The notes beneath the pieces were generated by a model. The model was not told where the DNA came from and ran no database searches. It saw only the letters and a program-made list of their open reading frames with translations. A stretch of 40,916 nt of DNA from Treponema sp. (GTDB taxonomy: Bacteria; Spirochaetota; Spirochaetia; Treponematales; Breznakiellaceae). The position numbers were made by a program, and so were the translations under genes. Below, in pieces: positions 19,099 through 27,340 of the stretch (positions within the stretch are counted from its first letter, which is position 1; the number at the start of each line of letters is the position of its first letter). The DNA lies in the NCBI GenBank assembly GCA_031275325.1, contig JAISOX010000137.1:1-40916 (forward strand). Direction: 5' to 3'.

Positions 19099-19170
19099 GG
19101 CGCCGTACCCAAGCGGTAAGGGAGAGGTCTGCAAAACCTTTATACGACGGTTCGATTCCGCCCGGCGCCT
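19099..19170 (+). tRNA. tRNA-Cys (anticodon GCA), CCA not encoded
   Basis: Acceptor GGCGCCG/CGGCGCC; anticodon arm GAGGT-CTGCAAA-ACCTT; T-arm ACGACGGTTCGATTCCG; discriminator T. Confidence 0.93.
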
Positions 19171-19636
19171 ATAGGTTAGCTGTAAAGGATTAGGCGACTA
19201 CTTTCCGGCTGTATGCGAACCTGGGGTTCGACGATGTAATGTCAGGCCGAATAAGGGTTTTACGCAGCAAAAACCAGGGTTGCAAAAATGCGGATGGAGG
19301 AAGGCGTGGGAGCGGAATGACCTAGCCGACCGGAACCATAGAGGGCCGTAGATTTGGAACGCATACAGACCTGTTTACGAAGTCCATTTTGTTTTTATTT
19401 ATATATATTATTTTATGGATCATTGCAATAAATAGTTTAACTCAATCTCTGGAAATATTGTATGTATCTTATTTATACTAATATAGGATTAGACTTCTTT
19501 TCTAGTCACTGAGAGCTATAAATATTCTTCATCCCCCAACATTTCTGCAACTTATTTTTGTATCATATTAGGCATTGATAGAAAAGGTTGAACTATCGGA
19601 TGTGCTATGATAGGGTAAAGGCGGGAAGAAGATAGT

Positions 19637-20371
19637 ATGGAGGAAAACAAGCACTTGTATCCGATAAGTGAGGAACTGTTTAATCAGAAGATTGTCCGTA
19701 ATAGAAGACCTTTACATCTGGAAAGGTCGGCCGCCCAAAGTATCACCTTACAAAGCGTGTTGCGGGATACTGTATAGCCTTTAGACCGGATGTCCCTTGC
19801 AAATACGTCTATGGTAGTGATATACGACTGGTTTTCATGGGGGAGCAAACGGGGATTATGGACAAAAATCCTGTTAAGCCTTCAGGAGGAGGAAGGGATG
19901 GTATGTAACGAAGTGATAATAGACCGCAGGACGATGAAAGTCCACCGGTACGGGGGAGGATAAAAAGGGGCAGCAGACGAAAAGGAATAGTCGGGCAGGG
20001 ATACGCACGAAATTCCACGGGGGGTGATGATGGGTGATGGGCGGCTTGTTGAGGGATTTTTGACCAGAGAGGAAGTACATGAGGTGAAGGTTGCCCGGAA
20101 TTGATCGATGATAGAGTAGGGTGTACGGTGAAGGGGACCGAGGGTATGACCGCTGCAGGAATTGGAGTGGAATAATAACAGGGCGGTACTACCCGGACGA
20201 AGGAACCGAAAATAAGAAATAACCTATGACCAAGGACGTATAAGAAACGGGGGTGATAGAAAGGATATTTGGGAAAGTCAAAGAAAACCGCCGGCTGATG
20301 GTACGCTATGAAAAACCCGATATAAACTTCCTGGGATTTATTTTGGTTGCCTTCATTAAAATACGCCTTTT
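19637..20371 (+). pseudogene. Multiply frameshifted IS5-family transposase relic
   Basis: Fragments in different frames: MEENKHLYPISEELFNQKIV; GRPPKVSPYKACCGILYSL*TGCPLQ; WGSKRGLWTKILLSLQEEEGMVCNEVIIDRRTMKVHRYGGG; GDGRLVEGFLTREEVHEVKVA; PGRRNRK; GKVKENRRLMVRYEKPDINFLGFILVAFIKIRL. Confidence 0.8.
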
Positions 20372-20400
20372 TTAACAGTATTTAGTATAAATTAATAGCG

Positions 20401-20535
20401 TTGTTGGAAAACTTCATGTGCTGTCGAACCAAAAGTTTGCCAACAACTACTTAAAAATAGTAAAAAACGTGGATTTTGTCAAGAAATCCGCGTTTTTTAG
20501 GAAACTTGTATCGGACTAAAATCCGCCGGAGGAAA
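20401..20535. repeat. Dispersed intergenic repeat element, copy 1, including hairpin aaaaaacgtggattt...aaatccgcgtttttt
   Basis: Aligns by eye with 39836-39975: shared ...gtcgaac...ttgccaacaa...ctta(a/c)aaata...aaaaaac...gattt...atccscrttttttgga...tatcgg/ctaaaatccgc. Confidence 0.6.
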
Positions 20536-20537
20536 GT

Positions 20538-21207
20538 ATGGGGTTGTCCATGAAAGAACAAAAACCGATTATTCGGGAGTTCGCCGTCCGTTACGGGGTC
20601 GTACAAACCAAACCGGAAAAATCAAGGATGCTTACCGACTTTACCAACCGTACCGGTTTCAACCAAAAGTACGCTATTGGTATTCTCACCAGCGAGGGGA
20701 AGACCGAACTCCTCCACCTGAACAGGAAACTCCTGAAGGCGCAGAGCATCCACAAAACCAGAAAAAAGCGAGTCTCTAAAAAACGCTCCGTCCTGGATAC
20801 TGCCGCCTGAATCATACACCATTGGGTGTTTTTTAATGGTATGTACGGGAGATGCCTGGTTCCCCTGGAGTTCATCAATACCGCGGTGAAGGCATAGGGT
20901 GAACAACGGGAAATAGCCTTCACCCGAACCCGCTCATACCGCCAAAACGATAACTGGTACCTTGAACATAAGAACGGGGATGTGGTTCGTAAGACCCTTG
21001 GCTATACCCGCTATACCAACGAGGATGCCCTAGCAGCGGCGTACCGCTTCCTCACTCCCCTGCTCAACTAACTTCTATTCCGGTATCAAGCTGATTGATA
21101 CAACACGGATGCCCAGAGGAAGAGGAGGAAGGTCTATGAACGGCTTTTGGCACAGGATGATGTCCCTGAAGAAGTGAAGAAGCGGCTTAAAGCCGGGAGG
21201 GAGTGAA
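20538..21207 (+). pseudogene. Integrase-core (DDE) transposase relic, internally deleted/frameshifted
   Basis: N-terminus intact as ORF 20538-20810 (IIREFAVRYGVVQTKPEKSRMLTDFTNRTGFNQKYAIGIL); downstream FINTAVKA*GEQREIAFTRTRSYRQNDNWYLEHKNGDVVRKTLGYTRYTNEDALAAAYRFLTPLLN*. Confidence 0.75.
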
Positions 21208-21461
21208 TCTATCTACTTTGCTTGATTTGGGCAAGTTCAATCTGACCGGGTTTTGAAAAAGCGGCCTCACCTATGGCTCCTATTGCTGTAGCACTGGCAG
21301 TACCTTATCGACATACCTGCACGTACCTTAGGGCTTTACAGAGGCATGGGCCTTTTGAGGGGGAACCACTGGACTTATACCCCCCACTCGAGCGCAAGCC
21401 ACACCGGTCTCCCCTGCCGGATTGGTTCACCGGAGTCTTGACAGGACAGCCGAACCGCCCG

Positions 21462-21671
21462 GCAAGACCGCTGGATGATACAGCAAGACCGCCGGATGAT
21501 ACAGCAAGACCGCTGTATCATCCAGCAAGACCGCTGTATCATCCAGCAAAACCGCTGGATGGCCCAGCAAAACCGCTGGATGATCCAGCAAGACCGCTGG
21601 ATGATCCAGCAAGACCGCCGGATGGCCCAGCAAGACCGCCGGATGATACAGCAAGACCGCTGGATGGTCTA
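21462..21671. repeat. 21-bp tandem repeat, 10 units (gcaagaccgctggatgatcca), same family as 36128-37618 in reverse orientation
   Basis: Constant 21-bp register; reverse complement tcttgctgg...atcc(a/g)gc matches the gctgtcttgctggaccatccg unit. Confidence 0.93.
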
Positions 21672-21692
21672 GTAAGATCCTACAGGCAAAGG

Positions 21693-22445
21693 TTATATCT
21701 TATAAATCCAGTCATCGGTAACGGTCTTTAGAAAATGGATAGTCCGTTCTTTCCGGGGATGCACAAAAATATCCTCCGGGGAACCTTCCTCCACCACCAC
21801 GCCTTCATCTATAAAAACCACATGGCCGGCAATCTTCCGCACAAAATTCATCTCATGGGAAACAATCAGCATGGTCTGCCCCTGGTCGGCAAGCTGTTTG
21901 ATAACCCCCAGTACTTCTCCTACCCATTCCGGGTCCAGGGCGCTGGTGGGTTCATCAAAAAGCATAACCCGCGGATTCAGCGCCATTGCCCGGGCGATAC
22001 CGACCCGCTGCTGCTGTCCTCCAGAGAGTTCCGAAGGGTACCGTTCAAAATATGCTTCCAGCCCTACCCGTATAAGGGCCGACTTTGCCTCCTGCTCTGC
22101 CTGGCTTTGTTTTTTCTTCTGCCCAACCCTGAGTCCCAGTTCCACATTTCTCAGCGCGGTCATATTCCTGAATAGGTTGTACTGCTGAAAAACCATGGCT
22201 GTTTTCCGCCGCACCGTCAGGGTATCCCTGCCGGAATGTTTTTTCAGGGAAACGCGGAAGTCGTCAATGGCCAGTTCCCCCTCGTCCGCATGTTCAAGGC
22301 AGTTAAGGCATCGCAGCAGGGTTGTTTTTCCCGATCCAGAAGGACCGATTACCGCAACGGTTTCCCCGTCTTGTACGGACAGGTCAATGCCCCGGAGCAC
22401 TTCCTTGGTTCCAAAGGTCTTATGCAGATTGGTAATATGTATCAA
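21693..22445 (-). CDS. Polar amino-acid ABC transporter ATP-binding protein (GlnQ/TcyN type)
   Basis: [61 protein letters not shown]. Confidence 0.93.
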   Translation of the reverse strand: MIHITNLHKTFGTKEVLRGIDLSVQDGETVAVIGPSGSGKTTLLRCLNCLEHADEGELAIDDFRVSLKKHSGRDTLTVRRKTAMVFQQYNLFRNMTALRNVELGLRVGQKKKQSQAEQEAKSALIRVGLEAYFERYPSELSGGQQQRVGIARAMALNPRVMLFDEPTSALDPEWVGEVLGVIKQLADQGQTMLIVSHEMNFVRKIAGHVVFIDEGVVVEEGSPEDIFVHPRKERTIHFLKTVTDDWIYKI

Positions 22446-23140
22446 CTGACCCCTCCTTTCATGTGAAGCCGTACATTCTTTTCTGCCACTCCGGTCAGTT
22501 GTTCTATCAGGATGGTTATTGCCCAGTACATAAGGGCTACCGCGCAGTAGGCTTCCAGATACCGGTAATTTCCCGCGGTTTTCATGGCGGTTCCCTGGAT
22601 CATCTCGATAATGCCCAGGAGATAGGCTGCGGAAGAACCCTTAACAATGGCGATAAAGGAAGAACCCACGATGGGAACCGCCACGGGCAGGCTTTGGGGA
22701 AGCACGATATGGCGGATTACCTGAAGCCCGGTCAGTCCCACAGAATACCCCGCTTCGTATTGGCCTTTCTCCACCGACAGCAGGGCGGATCTGATCCCTT
22801 CGGATAAAAAACCCGCGGCATCCAGGGTCAACATGACCACCACAACCCCCAGCTTATTCAGGGTGAGCTGATCAAATCCAAAAACCGCGTATATCGCCTT
22901 GGTAATGAAATACGCGAGGAACATTTGCAGCAGCAGCGGAATGGATCGCAGCGCCGTTACATAGGCCTGGGCGAAACGCCGCCATCCGGGAATATGGTAA
23001 ATCCTGCACAGGGCAAGGACCGTTCCTAAAGCCACTCCTCCTATCAGGGGGACCGCACTGAGCAGGGTAACCATGGGAATATACGACAAGGCAACGGTAA
23101 TCTCGTAAAAGAAAAAGGAAGGATCAAAAGAAAGCCCCAT
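22442..23140 (-). CDS. Amino-acid ABC transporter permease (HisM/TcyM type)
   Basis: [20 protein letters not shown]...[50 protein letters not shown]; 4-bp overlap with the ATPase gene. Confidence 0.9.
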   Translation of the reverse strand: MGLSFDPSFFFYEITVALSYIPMVTLLSAVPLIGGVALGTVLALCRIYHIPGWRRFAQAYVTALRSIPLLLQMFLAYFITKAIYAVFGFDQLTLNKLGVVVVMLTLDAAGFLSEGIRSALLSVEKGQYEAGYSVGLTGLQVIRHIVLPQSLPVAVPIVGSSFIAIVKGSSAAYLLGIIEMIQGTAMKTAGNYRYLEAYCAVALMYWAITILIEQLTGVAEKNVRLHMKGGVS

Positions 23141-23143
23141 GAT

Positions 23144-23950
23144 TCAACCTCCTTTTCCCCTGTTGAGGTATACCTCCCCCTGGTCGAGGCGCTTTGACAG
23201 GAGGTTCATTCCTCGTTCCAAAAGTATACAGAGCACAAAAAAGACACAGGCCGCCCCGATATAACCTTCCATCTCCCGGAATGTAGCGGACAAGACAGAC
23301 CCCTGCTGCCCCCGGAAGGATGCAGTCGCGTTGGTAGCGGCCATGCCCATAATATCCAGAATACCCGCGGCGCTGTACGCCAGGGATGTGTCCTTGAGCA
23401 GGCTGGAAAGGCTGTTTGCCATACCCGGAATGCTGATCCTGATTGCCTGGGGCAGGATGACGTAAACCAGGGATTGGAATTTGGTTAACCCCACGGAATA
23501 CGCCGCTTCCTGCTGCCCTGCGCCCACGCCGGATACAGAGGCCCGCAAGGTTTCCGACAAAAAAGCGGCGCTGTTCAGCCCATAGGCCATGATAACAAAC
23601 ATGATAGGCGGCCAATAACGGCCCACGTTATAACCGGTAATCCGCCAGATCAGGCTGGGGAGGAAGATGTTACAGATAAGCAGTTGTATGAGGATGGGGG
23701 TTCCCCGGATGAAAGATATATAAAACCGGGCGGCCTGCCACGCCACAGGAACCTTATATACCTGAACCGCGGCAAGGATAAACGCCAGCGCCATTCCCGT
23801 AGAGAAAGCCCCCGCAGTAATACCCAGGGTTACAGGAACACGGCCCACAATGCGGAACAGGGTGGTAACGAAAAATGACCAACTGAAAAAATGCATGCCC
23901 TCTATCCTTTTCGGAACAGGAGAACCCGGGGCTTTCCATGGTTTAAGCAT
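23144..23950 (-). CDS. Amino-acid ABC transporter permease (HisQ/TcyL type); start uncertain
   Basis: FYISFIRGTPILIQLLICN...GLNSAAFLSETLRASVSGVGAGQQEAAYSVGLTKFQSLVYVILPQAIRISIPGMAN. ATG at about 23896 (MHFFSW) is an alternative start. Confidence 0.88.
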   Translation of the reverse strand: MLKPWKAPGSPVPKRIEGMHFFSWSFFVTTLFRIVGRVPVTLGITAGAFSTGMALAFILAAVQVYKVPVAWQAARFYISFIRGTPILIQLLICNIFLPSLIWRITGYNVGRYWPPIMFVIMAYGLNSAAFLSETLRASVSGVGAGQQEAAYSVGLTKFQSLVYVILPQAIRISIPGMANSLSSLLKDTSLAYSAAGILDIMGMAATNATASFRGQQGSVLSATFREMEGYIGAACVFFVLCILLERGMNLLSKRLDQGEVYLNRGKGG

Positions 23951-23972
23951 ATTGCCCCCGGCCTTCCTTCCG

Positions 23973-24785
23973 CTAATCCTTAACGATGAAATCCCCTCCC
24001 AGCCATTGGTGGGAAAGTTTTACCAGGGTTCCGTCCTGTTTCAGTTCCTGGAGGGCCGCGTCAAAAATACGCCGCAGTTCCTCGCCGGTTTGCTTGTTAA
24101 AAAGGTAATAGGTATTGGAATTGTCTACCGGATTACCGACCGCCTTGATTTTGGCTTGATATTCCTTTTTATAGCTCTCGATGTTTCGGATCATGCTCAC
24201 CATCGCGTCCGCTCTACCAGTAGCAATATCCTCCAATGCCAGCGCAGTGGTTGCCTCGAAGATGATCGTAAAGGGCCTCCCATGATCCTCGTTCCATTTG
24301 TTGGTTATATAATAACTGTTGTTGGTAGTGCTGGTTGAGACTACGGTCTTCCCCTTCAAGTCCTCAAAACTTGTAATGCTGTTATCCTCTTCCCGGACCG
24401 CGAGGTATTGGGGAAACGTGGTATACCCCACTTTGCCGTAGAGGTACTTCTGATCCCGCTCAATGTTGTACTCGTACTGATGAACCGCCACATCAATTTT
24501 CCCTGATTCCAAAGACAAAAGAATGTTCGCGAAATCGTAAATCTGATAGGTCAGGGTGAACTCCGGGTGCCGGGCGTCGATTTCGTCCAGCACTGCCTTT
24601 TCAAACCCGGTAAGCTGGTTGTTTTCGTCCAGAAACCAGTAAGGATTGTACGCGGAACCCGCGCCGATGATGATCTCCCGGGGTTTCCCGCCGGAAGATC
24701 CCTTATTATCGGATGAACCGGCAGCGCCGGCGATCACGATAACCGTTGTAAGCAACAGGACAGATAAAACTCCTGTCTTTTTCAT
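23973..24785 (-). CDS. Amino-acid ABC transporter substrate-binding protein (probably cystine)
   Basis: SBP family 3: GSAYNPYWFLDENNQLTGFEKAVLDEI, YDFANILLSLESGKIDVAVHQYEYN, FEDLKGKTVVSTSTTNNSYY. RBS aggag; adjacent C-S lyase suggests cystine. Confidence 0.88.
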   Translation of the reverse strand: MKKTGVLSVLLLTTVIVIAGAAGSSDNKGSSGGKPREIIIGAGSAYNPYWFLDENNQLTGFEKAVLDEIDARHPEFTLTYQIYDFANILLSLESGKIDVAVHQYEYNIERDQKYLYGKVGYTTFPQYLAVREEDNSITSFEDLKGKTVVSTSTTNNSYYITNKWNEDHGRPFTIIFEATTALALEDIATGRADAMVSMIRNIESYKKEYQAKIKAVGNPVDNSNTYYLFNKQTGEELRRIFDAALQELKQDGTLVKLSHQWLGGDFIVKD

Positions 24786-24796
24786 AATAAACTCCT

Positions 24797-24823
24797 GTAA
24801 CAGCGGCGGTATCGCCGCTTACG
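24797..24823 (-). promoter_or_regulatory. Stem-loop GUAAGCGGCG-AUAC-CGCCGCU(G)UUAC abutting the SBP Shine-Dalgarno
   Basis: Perfect AGCGGCG/CGCCGCT arms (24802-24819) extended by GTAA/TTAC with one bulge, next to AGGAG at 24792-24796. Confidence 0.65.
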
Positions 24824-24879
24824 TCCAATCGAACATTAACGCCTCGTAGTAATGACAGCCCCGTAATGTGCAAGTGTTT

Positions 24880-24906
24880 TTATCGGTACCTGAATGTACA
24901 ACACAT
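24880..24906 (-). CDS. Candidate cysteine leader peptide MCCTFRYR
   Basis: ATG TGT TGT ACA TTC AGG TAC CGA TAA, with AGGAGG (24915-24920) 8 nt upstream; lies between the putative promoter and the SBP gene. Confidence 0.55.
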   Translation of the reverse strand: MCCTFRYR

Positions 24907-24938
24907 CGGATGCGCCTCCTCATTTTTCTGTTATGCAT

Positions 24939-24964
24939 ATCGTTTTAACATATATTAAAACGAT
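24939..24964. promoter_or_regulatory. Perfect inverted repeat ATCGTTTTAA-catata-TTAAAACGAT (candidate operator)
   Basis: 10-bp arms, 6-bp spacer, immediately downstream of the putative -10. Confidence 0.7.
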
Positions 24965-24976
24965 AATTTTACTAGG

Positions 24977-25005
24977 AATATATACAAAAAAATGTACTTG
25001 GTCAA
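24977..25005 (-). promoter_or_regulatory. Putative promoter TTGACC-N17-TATATT for the amino-acid ABC operon
   Basis: Minus-strand TTGACC (25000-25005), 17-nt spacer, TATATT (24977-24982). Confidence 0.6.
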
Positions 25006-26147
25006 GGAGACACCTCAATTTTTTTTATTTTCCTCAAATTTTCTTCAATTCTATCCAGGGCTTCCGCAAGCCGCGCCCGGGTGGTCCCGAAGTTTATCCG
25101 TACATATCCTTCAGCGCCAAAAGGCTTGCCGTCGTTGGGAAGAATCTTGGGATATTCCTGGAGCCACCGGTAGGGGTCGCTGATGCCCAGAGGACGGAAA
25201 TCGATCCATTGGAGGTACGTCCCTTCCACATGGGTATATTTCGCGGCAGGAACGATTTCTCCAAGCCGTTTTTCAAGATAATCCCGGTTGCCCCGCAGAT
25301 ACTCCACCAACTGGAGCCGCCATTCCCGGGATTGGCCGTAGGCGGCCTTTGCCGCGGCAACATTGAGAATTCCCGGATTCGGCAGGGCATAGCAGGTTTT
25401 GACGAATTCCTCCCGCAGCGTTTCATTGGGGATGACCGCGAACCCAAAAGGAAGCCCGGCGATGTTATAGGTTTTTCCAGGCCCCATAATGGTGATGCTG
25501 TGTTCCGCAGCCCATTCATCCACGGTAAACCAGGGAATATGAGGCCGGTCGTAAACCAGGCCGCAGTGGGCCTCGTCAGAGATGACGATGAGGTTCTTTG
25601 CTCTGGCAAAGGCGTTTAATTCCGCCAGTTCTTCACGTTTGTATACCCGCCCTACCGGGTTATGGGGGTTGCAGAGGTAAAAAAGCCGGACATCTTCCCT
25701 GGCGCGTGATTTGAGATCCTCAAAATCAAACTCATAATACTCGCCGGTATTTTTGAGAGGAGAAAGGATCGTCTCTTTACCCGCTTTAAGGGGGGCTGCC
25801 AGCAATACATGGTAGTTGGGAGTATTGATCAGTACCGGCCCTTCCCGTAAATGGCTTACCGCGGCGAGAACCGGTACGATGGCGGGGAGCACTACAACCC
25901 AGTTCTCCTGAATTGCCGCGTTGTATTCATCTTGAAACCATTTTTTTATCACTCCGGGAAATTCCGGGTCCAGGCCATAACCGAAAACGCCGTGGTCTAT
26001 TTTTTTCTGGATCGCCTCGATAATCGCCGGCGCTGACCTGAAATCCATATCCGCCACAAACATGGGCAGTACCCCCGCGGCAGGGGCGTCCCACTTAACG
26101 CTGCCGAAACCCCGCCGGTCTAGGGGTTCATCAAAATTGTAGATCAT
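25002..26147 (-). CDS. MalY/PatB-family PLP-dependent C-S lyase/aminotransferase
   Basis: FDEPLDRRGFGSVKWD, FVADMDFRSAPAI, LCNPHNPVGRVYKREEL, VISDEAHCGLVY, MGPGKTYNIAGLPFGFAVIPN. Confidence 0.92.
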   Translation of the reverse strand: MIYNFDEPLDRRGFGSVKWDAPAAGVLPMFVADMDFRSAPAIIEAIQKKIDHGVFGYGLDPEFPGVIKKWFQDEYNAAIQENWVVVLPAIVPVLAAVSHLREGPVLINTPNYHVLLAAPLKAGKETILSPLKNTGEYYEFDFEDLKSRAREDVRLFYLCNPHNPVGRVYKREELAELNAFARAKNLIVISDEAHCGLVYDRPHIPWFTVDEWAAEHSITIMGPGKTYNIAGLPFGFAVIPNETLREEFVKTCYALPNPGILNVAAAKAAYGQSREWRLQLVEYLRGNRDYLEKRLGEIVPAAKYTHVEGTYLQWIDFRPLGISDPYRWLQEYPKILPNDGKPFGAEGYVRINFGTTRARLAEALDRIEENLRKIKKIEVSP

Positions 26148-26170
26148 TTTTTAGTCCTTATGGTTATTAA

Positions 26171-26188
26171 CATTGTAGTATTACAATG
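26171..26188. promoter_or_regulatory. Inverted repeat CATTGTA-gtat-TACAATG upstream of the C-S lyase
   Basis: Perfect 7-bp arms 24 bp upstream of the start; overlaps a possible -10. Confidence 0.5.
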
Positions 26189-26236
26189 ATATAGTCAATG
26201 GACTTGTTCGAGAACCCTATCGGTTCTTGCGGATTA

Positions 26237-26435
26237 AAGGATAAGGCCCTTGATCGATAGAGCAAAGATGATGTTCTGCCAGAGGATGGTCCGGGTCCTC
26301 CGGGCAATGCGGATTGCGGCGGCGATTTTTGAAGGCTCGTCGGTCATCAGTACCAGGTCAGCCGCTTCAATGGCCACATCGGAACCAATGCCTCCCATAG
26401 CGATGCCCACATCGCTGCGGGCTAGTACCGGCGCA
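26237..26435 (-). pseudogene. Orphan 199-bp fragment of a P1B-type ATPase gene (homologous to 33141-33339)
   Basis: Gapless alignment with about 11 mismatches counted by eye; encodes part of the VGIAMG...AADLVLMTDEPSKIAAAIRIARR region. Confidence 0.9.
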
Positions 26436-26579
26436 ATAGCGGCTATATATCCCTTATCGCCATTAAACTTTCAGCCGCCGAGAAGGGACTCCACGCTCTT
26501 AACGACTCCTTTAGAATCATATCCGCCATAAAAACCGTTTTCCTTGGCCTAGACCCATGCGCTTTTTCCGGCGGGTAAT

Positions 26580-27152
26580 TCAGTTCGAAAAAACCATATG
26601 CTCGATCACAATTTTTATCCCGATGATGATAAGAACCGCCCCTCCGGTGAATTCCGCCTTTGATTTAAACCGTGTTCCAAAGATATTGCCGATGATTACC
26701 CCTCCCATTGCTATAAAAAATGTAACCGGGCCGGTTATTGCTATTGCCATATAGATATTGACCTTAAAGAAGGCAAAAGTCGTACCCACAGCCAGCGCGT
26801 CAATGCTGGTGGCAACGGCTAAAATTAGCATTTTTATACATCCAAAAGAGCTTTTATCATGTTTTTCCTTCCCGTCTTTCTTTGAGAAACTGTCCCTTAT
26901 CATGTTCCCGCCGATACATCCAAGCAGAGCAAAAGCAATCCAGTGATCCAGATCCTCAAATTTACTCACAAAAAATACACCAGCGAAATATCCAACCGCG
27001 GGCATGAGGGACTGAAAAAAACCAAAATATAAGCCGGGAATCATTATCTCCGTCAGCTTTGGTTTTTTTACGGATAAACCCAAGGTGATTGACACGGCGA
27101 ATGCGTCCATTGCCAAGCAGACGGCAATAATGACAATTTCGAGTAAACTCAT
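26580..27152 (-). CDS. mntP: Putative manganese efflux pump MntP
   Basis: 190 aa; AVCLAMDAFAVSITLGL and AVATSIDALAVGTTFAF repeats, GGAVLIIIGIKIVIEH. Confidence 0.93.
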   Translation of the reverse strand: MSLLEIVIIAVCLAMDAFAVSITLGLSVKKPKLTEIMIPGLYFGFFQSLMPAVGYFAGVFFVSKFEDLDHWIAFALLGCIGGNMIRDSFSKKDGKEKHDKSSFGCIKMLILAVATSIDALAVGTTFAFFKVNIYMAIAITGPVTFFIAMGGVIIGNIFGTRFKSKAEFTGGAVLIIIGIKIVIEHMVFSN

Positions 27153-27194
27153 AATAACGCACCTCTCTCTGTATTATTTGATGCAGTTCCAACT

Positions 27195-27307
27195 GGAATT
27201 ACCTTCAATTCCTTCCTGGAATTACCTTCAATTCCTTCCTAGAATTATCTTCAATTCCTTCCTAGAATTACCTTCAATTCCTTCCTAGAATTGCCCTCAA
27301 TTCTTTA
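27195..27307. repeat. 23-bp tandem repeat, about 4.9 units (agaattaccttcaattccttcct), in the mntP leader
   Basis: Unit starts 27195, 27218, 27241, 27264, 27287; each unit contains ggaatt-acctt-c-aattcc dyad. Confidence 0.93.
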
Positions 27308-27340
27308 ACTGCCGGATTTTGGAACCATCTCATTTGACTA

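Noticed and set aside
19171-19390. tmRNA or RNase P RNA
   Set aside because: Superficial similarity (GGTTCGAC, GAGGAAGG) but no matching conserved ends or overall pattern; left as an unexplained segment.
19160-20370. Group II intron or retron
   Set aside because: Considered because of structured text upstream of damaged coding sequence, but the coding fragments are IS5-transposase-like and no reverse transcriptase motif (e.g. YADD) was found.
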